Source: Takakia lepidozioides
Lineage: Eukaryota > Streptophyta > Takakiopsida > Takakiales > Takakiaceae
DNA: 64,000 nt
Reading direction: 5' to 3'
Assembly (NCBI GenBank): GCA_030704615.1
Contig: CM060734.1
Coordinates: 23,312,001 to 23,376,000, forward strand
A program made the position numbers and the translations under genes. The notes under the pieces are model-generated. The model had not been told where the DNA came from and did not search any database. It worked only from the letters and a program-made list of their open reading frames with translations. Shown one piece after another: positions 9,635-18,627 of this stretch (position 1 is its first letter; each line of letters begins with the position of its first letter).

Positions 9635-12600
9635 ATGCATTCACCTTTTTGCCTTGGTTGTCCCATCATTGATTGGGGCAGAATAGTATTCATTCCACAA
9701 CTTCTCCTCATCTCTGTTACTTGTTTTTTGATACTTTCATGTTGTCACATTGGTAGTATCATGTCAAAGTCACTCCAAACTAGATTCACTCAACCAGCTA
9801 ACTTGCAGAATTCAACATGGAAATTTAGGGCCGATTCTGATTAGAGGGAAAAACAAGGTGAAATGTGTTGAATAAGATGGCCTTCATTAGCAGTGTCTGA
9901 TTTTATAAATTGTGCCGCTGCTGCCAGTTGACCATCTGCAGGTTTGTTGTAGCTATAGAGTCAATCTGGAGCTTGAAGCCCGACCCTCTTGGGTGAATCT
10001 GCACCCACACTCTATCCCTGCTCCTTCAACTATCTATGCCTCAGCACAAATCATGCATATATCATTGTCTTGCTGCTAGCAGCTGATGATGACAACCTAG
10101 CTTTGTTCTTACACCCCAACCCTATTTGGAAAAACAGGCTGAAATGTGTTGAGGAAGATGCCTTCGTTAGCAGCACCTCATTCCAATTGTGCTGCCGCTA
10201 CTGTTTCCACTTGCAACAATTGACCATCTACTCCAGCTGATTTCTTTTAGCTATTGATCCCTCAGCCTGAACCTAAACATGAATATGGACCTCTATCCCT
10301 GGTCCCTCAGCTATCCCTGCCCGTGTACAGATCATGAATACATCCCTCAGCCTTGCTGCTAGCAGCTGACAGTGACGGCGTGAAGTTCTTCCAAAAAAAT
10401 ACCCCAACCTAAGACTTAACAGTAGTTCCAATTCTGAATTGCAACTGCTTTTCTCTGTAGTCGAACAAGCACTCACCTTTTTGTCTCCATTGTCCCCCCA
10501 CTGACTGGGGTCGGAAAGTGTTCATCCCAAAGCTTCTCTTCATCTTGTTATCTATTTTTGGGTACTTTCCTGCTGCCACATCAGCAGTAACTTGTCAAAG
10601 TCACTCCAAACCACCCCACATCCACCCAACGAGCTAACTTACAACATTCAATATGCAAATTCAGGGCTGGGTCTGATGAGAGGGAAAAATAGGCTGAAAT
10701 ATGTCGAAGAAGAAGGTGCCTTCACCATATTGTCCTCGACCTTGTGTCATGACCCATGGAGGATTTGACTGACCATGCACCCAAGAGGACCTCTTGTGTG
10801 TGCGAAGTGTGTGCTGCTTCCACAGGGAATTGTAGGCGATCTGGACTTGAAATCCAGCCCTCTTGGATGAATCTGGACCCACACTGCTCCCTGCTCCGTC
10901 AGCTATCCATGCCTCTGAACAAATCATGCATACATCCTTGCCTTGATGCTAGCAGCTGACAATAACACTCTAGAATTATTCCAGCAAACACCCCAACCCT
11001 ACCTATCACACTAGTTCCTATGCTGACTTGCGTCTACTTCCAACATGCATTCACTTTTTTGCCTGGATTGTTCCACCATTGACTGGGGTCGGAACCGTAT
11101 TCATTCCAGAGCTTCTCCACATCTCTATTATCTGTTTTTTGATACTTTCATGTCGACCACATTGGCAGTAACATGTCAAAATCACTCCAACGCCACAATA
11201 GATCCACCAACGAGCTAACTTGTAGAATTCAACATGAAAATTTAGGGACGACTCTGATAGTAGGGGAAAACAAGGTGAAATATGTTGAAGAAGGTACCTT
11301 CATTAGCAGTGGGCCTTGTTCTATCAATTGTGCTGCTGCCATTGCTATTTCCAGTTGACCATCTACCCACTTGTAGCCGTTGTGCTATTGAAGAAGGTGC
11401 CCCCCCTTCCCCCATCATTTGATCATAGGTCTCCAAAGCCTGCATACCATGTCCCTGCTGTGCATACCCTGCAAGCATCGCGTTCCATGACACCACATTT
11501 GGTTCAGCCATAGTGTTGAAAACTCCCTTCGCATCCTTAATGCACCCACATTTGGCATAGACGTCGACCAGGGGAGTGTTCAGGATGACATCTGGTACAA
11601 TTCTAGCTTTGATGATGTCACCATGGACCTCTTTCCCCTTTTCCAGAGGTCCCAGGCTTGCACACGCATTGCAAACATGCGGAAGCGTGATGTGGTTGTG
11701 CTTCACCCCTTTGCGCAACATTTGCTCATAGGTCGCCAAAGCATTCCTACCACACCCATGTTTGGTAAATCCTGCCAACATTATATTCCACATGATCAAA
11801 GATCGTTGAGGCACTCTGTAGAAATCTTGGCAAGCATCCATGATGCTCCCGCACTTAACATACATGTTGACAAGGGTGTTGAATAGAAAAAACATTTGGC
11901 ATGAATCCACTTTGGATAATGTGAGTGTGCACCTGATTCCAGCTTCCAGACCTAGAGCCTTTGTCAGTCTGCCTGCCTCACAAAGCATCTTCACATGCTC
12001 CGCAGAAAAGGCATTGTGCCCTCTCTTGATCCTCTTTCAGAAGCTGCGGTCATGGTTAAGGACGTGCCTGATTTTATCAACTGTGCCGCTGCAACTATTG
12101 CCTTTAGTTGACCATGTACCCATTTAGGTTTCTTGTAGCTATTGATCCACATGGAATCACAGGTAATCTAGAGCTTGAAGTCCGGCCCTCTTGGATGAAT
12201 CTGGACCCACACTCTATCATTTCTCCTTCAGCTATCCATGCCTCTGCACAAATCATGCATTCATCTTTGCCCTTGCTGCTAGCAGCTGACAATGACAACC
12301 TATGAAACACCCAATCACACTAGTTCCTATGCTGAATTACGTCTGCTACTCTCTGTCATCTAATAGGCATTCAACTTTTTGCCTCGGTTGTTCCACCATT
12401 CACTGGGGTCAACAAAGTATTCATTCCACACCTACTCCTCATCTCTGTTATCTGTTTTGGATACTTTCCTGCTGCCACATCGGCAGTTACTTGCCATAGT
12501 CATTCCAAACCACCACAGATCCACCCAAAACTTATAGAATTCAATATACATCTAAGAGCCGAGTCTGATGAGAGGGCAAAACAGGCTGAAATAGGTCGAA

Positions 12601-12715
12601 GAAGAAGGTGCCCTCACCACATTGTCCTTGACGATTCAATATGTAAATTCAGGGCCGAGTCTGATGAGAGGGAAAAACAGGCTGAAATAGGTCGAAGAAG
12701 GAGGTGCCCTCACCA
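9635..12715 (-). repeat. Dispersed repeat field with OSB-type 'WWDN' motif fragments
   Basis: A block of about 260-340 bases recurs near 9635-9900, 10475-10735, 11045-11310 and 12370-12715. On the minus strand it encodes fragments such as VWNEYFVDPSEWWNNRGKKL (about 12430-12370) and EKLWNEYGSDPSQWW (about 11110-11050). This matches the PDF-type motif of organellar single-stranded-DNA-binding (OSB) proteins, also found at the end of some spore-plant PPR proteins. A second block, with peptides like MICAEAWIAEG, recurs near 9920-10130, 10190-10400, 10740-10990 and 12100-12310. All copies have frame breaks. The leftmost copy abuts the truncated methyltransferase at about 9630. Confidence 0.6.
11390..11994 (-). 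pseudogene. PPR protein fragment (PLS-type repeats)
   Basis: The minus frame contains tandem pentatricopeptide repeats: LFNTLVNMYVKCGSIMDACQ, then SLIMWNIMLAGFTKHG, then LVDVYAKCGCIKDAKGVF, then VVSWNAMLAGYAQQG. These are the P, L and S repeat signatures of organellar RNA-binding PPR proteins. The fragment covers about six repeats over about 200 residues. It lacks a start with a targeting peptide and any E/DYW tail, and fuses at its 3' end to the repeat field. It is the best-preserved PPR piece here; its GCIKDA codons are intact where later copies have a stop. I infer it is close to the ancestor of the array at 13.1-14.5 kb. Confidence 0.75.
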
Positions 12716-13080
12716 CATTCTCCAAGGCCTCCATACCACGCCCCTGTTGTGCACACCTTGCAAGCATCGTGTTCCACGTGATGAAATATCGTTGAGGCAT
12801 TCTGTTGAACACTTGGTGAGCATCCATGATGCTCCCGCACATAACATATATGTTGACAAGGGTGTTGAGTAGAAAAATATTTGGCGTGCACTTTGGATAA
12901 TGTGAGTGTGCACCTGCTTTCTAGCTTCGCTTGGCCTTTCATCTTGATGCACTTATGCAAGAGACAGACATACGTATCTGAATCTGCTGAAATGCCTCCT
13001 TGGTTTAAAGTCAGTAGAGCCTCTTTCAGTCTGCCTGCCAAAGCATCTTCACATGCCTAAGTGCCAGAAGAGGCATTGTG
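12640..13080 (-). pseudogene. PPR protein N-terminal fragment
   Basis: On the minus strand two frames carry AGRLKEALLTLNQGGISAD and DTYVCLLHKCIKMKG (about 13035-12930), the usual opening of a spore-plant PLS PPR protein, then MCGSIMDAHQVFNRMPQR and ITWNTMLARCAQQGRGMEAL (about 12845-12730). A frameshift separates them. The segment ends inside an OSB/PDF-type repeat block. No complete repeat array or targeting sequence remains. Confidence 0.7.
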
Positions 13081-13109
13081 GACTCCCTCTCTTGACCTCT
13101 TCCAGAAGT

Positions 13110-14450
13110 TGTGGTCATGGTTGAGGTGCCTGACTTTATCAACTGTGCCGCTGCAGTTGCTGCCTTTGGCGATGCAACCATGCACCTCTTTGCATCTGGT
13201 AATCTGACAGGCATTCACCTTGGTACAATTCTAGCTCTGAAGATGTCACCATGTGGACCTCTTTCCCCTTTTCCAAAGCTGCCAGGGCAGTGTTCAGATT
13301 GACATTTGGTACAATTCCAGCTTTGATGATATCCCCATGCACCTCTTTGCCCTTCTCCAGGTCGGTTGCTAGGCTTGCACAAGCATTGCAAATGCACACA
13401 AACATGATGTGCTTCCATTGCTCATAGGTCTCCAAAGCCTCCATTCCACATCCCTGTTGTGCATACCCTGCAAGCACATCATATCGCACTCCATGACACC
13501 ACATGTCGTTCAGCCATAGTGTCGAACACTCCCCTTTGAATCCTAGATGCACCCACATTTTGCAAACATGTTCACCAGGGTATTGTTCAGAATGTCATCT
13601 GGTACAATTCCAGCTCTGAAGATGTCGCCATGCACATCTTTCCCCATTTCCAAAGCTGCAAGGGCAGTGTTCAGATTGACATTTGGCACAATTCCAGCTT
13701 TGATGATATCCTCATGCATCTCTTGCCCTTCTCCAGGGCTGCCAGGCTTGCACGCACATTGCAAATGCACACCACATCTCGTTCAGCCATAGTGTCGAAC
13801 ACTCCATTTGCATCCTAGATGCACCCACATTTTGCAAACATGTTCACCAGGGTTTTGTTCAGAATGACATTTGGTACAATTCCAACTCTGAAGATGTCAC
13901 CATGGACCTCTTTCCCCTTTTCCAAAGCTGCCAGGGCAGTGTTTAGATTGACATTTGGCACAATTCCAGCTTTGATGATATCCCCATGCACCTCTTGCCC
14001 TTCTCTAGGCCGGCTGCCAGGCTTGCACAAGCATTGCAAATGCACACAAACATGATGTGCTTCCCCCATCATTTGCTCAAAAGCTCTCCAAATGTCCTTG
14101 CCGTGCATACCCTGCAAGCATCGCACTCCACGACACCACATCTCGTTCAGCCATAGTGGCGAACACTCCCTTTGCATCCTAGATGCACCCACATTTTGCA
14201 AACATGTACACCAGGGTATTGTTCAGAATGACATCTGGTAGAATTCCAGCTCTGAAGATGTCGCCATGGACCTCTTTCCCCTTTTCCAAAGCTGCTAGGG
14301 CAGTGTTCAGATTGACATTTGGCACAATTTCAGCTTTGATGATATCCCCATGCACCTCTTGCCCTTCTCCAGGGCTGCCAGGCTTGCACAAGCATTGCAA
14401 ATGCACACAAACATGATGTGTTTCCCCCATCCTTTGTTGACACTGATCCC
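13110..14450 (-). repeat. Tandem array of PPR-derived pseudogene units sharing one stop codon
   Basis: A unit encoding CNACASL ... EKGKEVHGDIIKAGIVPNVN and LVNMFAKCGCI is repeated at least three times. The landmark ATGCACCCACATTTTGC occurs at about 13551, 13821 and 14185, giving intervals of about 270 and 364 bases. Each of the three copies has the same in-frame TAG after GCI (GCI-stop-DA), whereas the copy at 11.5 kb has Lys there. Within units an internal HGDIIKAG/HGDIFRAG segment is itself duplicated. No unit could make a full PPR protein. Confidence 0.8.
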
Positions 14451-15000
14451 CTGCAACTAAACTTTTTAACTGAGACCCTTTCACTGATCCCCCCATGCAG
14501 AACTAGATAAGGCAATGAAAGTGCATTGGCCAGCACAAGAGTACTGCAACACCACTACAAGACTGATACAAGTCTGATACAAGTCTGATTTTTGGATCAC
14601 CAATCCCCTGCTCCTGATCCCCTGATCCCCTGCGCCTCCTGGACCCCCGAACACTGATCCTCTGCAACTAAACCTTTAAACTGATCCCCTGCAACTAAAC
14701 CCTTTAAAACTGATCCCCTAATCCCCTAATCCCCTTCCACTGTCCCCTCATGCAGAACTAGGTCAAGAAAGTGTATTGGCCACTACGTCAAGAGCAGTAC
14801 AAGACCACAACAAGACTGTTTATCTGATGAGTGTTCCCGTGCTTCTCATCCCCTGATCCCCTGAGCCTCCTGGTCCCCTGAACATGGATCGCCTACAACG
14901 AAACCTTCTAAGTGATCCCCTCTCCCTGATCCCCCCATGCAGAACTAGGCAAGACAATGGCAGCGGGAAGGGGAGTGACCACAAACCAAAATGGCGTTAA
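14440..15000. repeat. GATCCCC-rich tandem repeats, left end of the Mutator-like element
   Basis: The motif CTGATCCCCTGCAACTAAAC and shorter GATCCCC/AATCCCC words recur many times. The landmark CATGCAGAACTAG occurs near 14493, 14750 and 14936, marking three degenerate units 257 and 186 bases apart. The GATCCCC word is the complement of the GGGGATC word that fills 17040-18270, so the two regions look like decayed inverted ends of one element. Confidence 0.65.
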
Positions 15001-15210
15001 TCTCAGCATCGGCATCGTCCACAATGAATGTGTTGGGACGCCAATCTGGCTGAGCGGCATGGAGCCTTTGGCGAAGAACCAACATCCAACTTGACAAATC
15101 GTTGGCAGTGTTTCTTGAAGATATTATGTATGCAACAGGGATGTCATTCAGCCAAATGTCGAACACCATAAGAGTATATATGGCATACTGCACAAAAAGA
15201 CAAAATGTGC
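14945..15210 (-). pseudogene. MULE transposase, exon after the first catalytic Asp
   Basis: The minus frame reads YAIYTLMVFDIWLNDIPVAY, then IISSRNTANDLSSWM, then LRQRLHAAQPDWRPNTFIVD and DADAEINAI. This is the segment of Mutator-like transposases between the first Asp block (DxTFGTN) and the second, with the catalytic-type Asp in FIVDDADAE. A splice acceptor (TTTTTGTGCAG) precedes YAIY at about 15207. The piece ends near the left terminal repeats and lacks the rest of the DDE domain and any SWIM finger. Confidence 0.7.
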
Positions 15211-15699
15211 AACGTAAGTACGTTTGTTTGAAATGTACCAGACATTTTACTGAAATTAATGATACGAAACTACAACAGATCAAACCAAATAACATTCAGT
15301 ACATGTGGATGATAAGTGGGACGTGACCCATGTCATTGCTCCCCCTAATCCCCAAGGCATTAATTTTATTATTCTGTGATCCCCCTTGTGGGGTATGCCA
15401 TGATCCCCTGCAAATGGTCCCAACATGTACAGAGTAGTCTACAAAAATGCGGGTGTTGGCCCATGTGTCTGGCCCCCTAATGGGCTGAAAGCTGCCGTGC
15501 TCTCCAATCCGATACGTCTGTGGCCGTAATGACCCAAGTGCCGTGATCCCCTTCACATTGGATCATGCTATGCTCTCATGCTCCCAGGAGTCTTGTTGTC
15601 ATAACATACTACAACAAAAACCATGTTGATAGAGCTGACAAGGTCTGCCATGGCGACATTGACCCGAGTTCAAATAACACCCGTTCCGCGCACACACCT

Positions 15700-16110
15700 C
15701 ACCTTAGTGAAGAGGTAAAGAGGTGATAACGGATAGCACACGCGTTGGTTTGTCGCCCGCTGAAAGAATGTCCCAACATGAGCAACAGGTATTTGGCAGC
15801 AAGCTCAATGGATTAGAGAAGTGGTGTCGCGATGATGTTGCATGTAAGACTTTCAAGCGGCATAAGGACGAGGGGACCAGTCTGAAGATGTGGAAGGATG
15901 CCCAGCCACAAAGTGTTTTCTTCTATCAAGAGGACACGTCCAATACCCCTGCTGAAGGAATACGGCGGGGCAATGTTGACCTCAAATTTGCCATTGGCAT
16001 ACAAACAAAATTTCAGAAAAAAAAAACAATGCTCGAATTGGGTGACAAACGAATCGTATCTTGTGATGTGACCTTCGGAACCAATGAACATAAGCCATTG
16101 TGTGTACTCG
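15700..16110 (+). pseudogene. MULE transposase, central segment in inverted orientation
   Basis: The plus frame carries CRDDVACKTFKRHKDEG, SVFFYQED and FAIGIQTKFQ ... MLELGDKRIVSCDVTFGTNEHK. The last block, with catalytic Asp in SCDVTFGTN, is the standard first-Asp motif of this MULE family, and should be followed by YxxYTLMVFD. That continuation lies 900 bases to the left on the opposite strand. At about 16092-16112 the plus reading is replaced by minus-strand sequence (RGCLCQFRIGRCYLDPSQAFEY) that should precede it. So the segment is inverted relative to both neighbours. Confidence 0.7.
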
Positions 16111-16806
16111 AAGGCTTGAGAAGGATCCAGGTAGCATCGACCTATCCTAAACTGACAAAGACAACCCCTCTTGATGGACTCTCCCTGAACGACTTTCTTC
16201 CGTCTCGGCCCAGGCTTATGGTTGTTGTAAGAAGGCGATGAAGCATCCAGCACACACCCTCTTCTCCCGTTCCTTCTTTCAAAGAATTTTTATTGACAAG
16301 TATGACATTTATGCGCTTGTCCTCAGGTCCATAGGAACAATGGAACCTGAACAATGATGAAATCTAAGTCAGTGGAGTGAATACTCAGAGCAAGAGAGCA
16401 TAGTACAGAACAGAAGAGCAAACAATGTAAACAAGCAGCATGCCATGAGAAAGAACACAGTGAGACCATCCAGAAACCACAAAGGAGAAGGCGGACTTTA
16501 TCACAAGAGAGCAACTATTGGCCCTTGGAGCTAAGAGTTCGCCCTCCTCATGCTTTCCCTTTTTAGGCACCGTTCTGTTGAAGTGAGTGGGTGCCTCTGG
16601 CCTTTCTTCCTCCCCTCTCACAAAATCGTCGATCCTCATCCAAGGAATAACTGCAACATCCGTATTGACACGATGTCCACCTCCACTTGAAATAGTCGGA
16701 GTCCATAGAAGGCTCTTGTGGTTGAAGGAACCATCCGGGGGGATTTGCAAAGTGCTACGAAGCTGTGACAGAAGGAATGACGTGCGCAACTCCGAAGATG
16801 CACTCA
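16110..16806 (-). pseudogene. MULE transposase, N-terminal segments
   Basis: From about 16806 the minus strand reads MSASSELRTSFLLSQLRSTL, then VAVIPWMRIDDFVRGEEERP and THFNRTVPKKGKHEEG. Further left is FRFHCSYGPEDKRINV (about 16350), and after a frameshift RKKVVQGESIKRGCLCQFRI with GRCYLDPSQAFEY (about 16200-16112). These follow the order of the N-terminal DNA-binding, FLYWCH/FAR1-like region of Mutator-like transposases from spore plants. Non-conserved sequence at 16380-16540 may be an intron. Family placement is from remembered family pattern. Confidence 0.5.
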
Positions 16807-17039
16807 TGATGCCTAGCAGCCCTGCAGGAACAGTACACACCAGCAAACTTACTCGCAAGTGCAGCATACACACGCGCAAAGAGGAACAAACCTGAGAATA
16901 GCAGGAAACCCTAAATTTGGATACATCCACTCCATTCATCTCGCAGACCAAAATGGCGGGGGACGTGCATGGCTGTTGGATGAGAGACGTTGGATGGACG
17001 GCACGGATGAACGGGATCACAACGACGTGGGAAATAGCC

Positions 17040-18270
17040 GTGTCAGTTGACACGTAGTAGGGGGATTGCCGGAGGGGGGTCAGCCCCTGCAAAGGAGGGG
17101 GATCGGCAGCTGGGGGAGCAGATGGAGGGGGGATCCCGCCAGGTGGTGTGGGGGATCGACGGAGAGGGGAGCGCCACGTGCCTATCCAGATGTGGGGGAC
17201 GAGGGGGGGTCCCGCCATTGAGGGGCGGGAGGATCGAGGGCGGGGGACGGGCACGTGGCATGGCGGTGGACCCGGGGGATCAGCCCCTACAAAGGAGGGG
17301 GATCACCAACGGGGGAGCGGACGGAGGGGGGATCCCGCCAAGTGGTGCGGGGGATCGACGGAGAGGGGAGCGCCATGTGCCTATCCAGATGGGGGACGGG
17401 CACGTGGCATGGCGGCGGACCGGGGGGATCAGTCCCTGCAAAAGAGGGGGATCGCCAGGGGGGGAGGAGCGGAGGTAGATGATCCTACGGTGGTGCGGTG
17501 AAGGAAGGGAGATCGGCGGCGGGGGAGCGCCACGTGGCTCGAGATCGGGCGGTGGTGATGGGGCGCGGGGGGGGGGGGGTGGAGATCGACGGCGAGGGGA
17601 TCGCCATGTGGCCTTGCGGTGTCATCCGCCCTTCATCGGACCGTCATCCATCCCCTACGCAAGAGGATGACGGGGGATGAGGGGCGGATGATCCACATCA
17701 TCCATGTTTTTAAGGTTGGATGGATGTGCAGGGGATCGAGGGTTGGGGGGACCACCACCGGATAACTCGAGGGGGATCAATCTCCAAATTGGAGGGGGAT
17801 CAACCGAGGGGGGAGCGGAGTGGAAGGGCATCCCGCCGTTGATGGGAGTGGGGGATCAACGGTGAGGGGACCGCCACGTGGCCATTTGGTGTCATCTTCC
17901 GTTCATCCTACCCTCATCCATCCCTTTGCATGGGGGTATCAACGGAGGGGATGTGGACGGCGCGGGGGAGCACATGGCGGGATCCCCTGGGCTGGGGGAT
18001 CAGTCCTGTATGGGAGGGGGATCAACGTAGGGGGAGCGCCACGTGGGGGTGATGGGGGAGAGCAGTCCCTGCTAGGCGGGGGGATTGGAGCGGTGGGGGA
18101 TCGGGCGTTTCAAAGAGGTGGGGATTGACGGTGGAGGGATCGGCACGTGGTGGGAGATGGGGAGGGGACGGGCGAGCGAGGGGACGGGTGGGCAGGGGCT
18201 GGCGGGGGCAGAGGGGCCGGGCCGGGGTAGAGGGGGCGGGCGGGAGGGGGGTGGGGAGGATTTGACATGG
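17040..18270. repeat. G-rich GGGGATC repeat domain with recurring CACGTG words
   Basis: The plus strand is extremely G-rich. Units built from GGGGGATCGACGGAGAGGGG, GAGCGCCACGTG and GGGGGATCAGCCCCTACAAA recur about every 120-200 bases. CACGTG or CACGTGG appears repeatedly, for example near 17176, 17251, 17401, 17530, 17875, 18040 and 18146. Many runs of three or more G on the same strand could form G-quadruplexes. The open frames across it, Gly/Arg-rich or Pro-rich, result from the composition. I read it as the right terminal domain of the Mutator-like element. Confidence 0.7.
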
Positions 18271-18627
18271 GGCTTCCAGCCTGCCGGAGGTGTCAGCTCA
18301 AGCGTGCGTAATAAAATCAAGCTACTGCCCTCCGTTGAGCAGCAACTGCCTCCAAGCAAAAGGAATGATTGGTCTGACGTTATTGACCGGGACAGTTTCC
18401 GTTCAAGCAAGAATAGGAGACACTTTGCAGGACCTAGAGAATGGAACCGAGTAGCAGATCACTAGATCCTCAGACACCAAGTGCATGTCTTCTTTCGGAG
18501 TTAACTAGAATATGCCAAGGCCAGAAAATGTTGTCTAATCTGTCAGGAAACTAACAGATTAGACAGATATCAATGTCTTCAACCGACCTACCTATGACAC
18601 CCCAAGCTGACAGGAGGTCAAAAGAAT

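Larger units (their letters stand above)
14440..18270 (-). mobile_element. Mutator-like element (minus strand) with long GGGGATC-rich ends, internally rearranged
   Basis: Three coding pieces of one MULE-type transposase lie between a GATCCCC-rich left region and a GGGGATC-rich right region. The N-terminal and C-terminal pieces are on the minus strand, and the middle piece is on the plus strand. Long GC-rich inverted ends are typical of Mutator-like elements. I could not define exact terminal bases or a target-site duplication. GATCCCC words also occur at 15340-15560, inside the element. The element is non-functional as it stands. Confidence 0.55.

Noticed and set aside
11390-14450. Functional PPR genes
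   Set aside because: Every stretch has stops or frameshifts, no targeting peptide or complete array; copies share a stop codon.
17047-17700. Long Gly/Arg-rich open frames in several registers
   Set aside because: They follow the extreme G-rich repeat composition, are open in multiple frames at once and have no motif.
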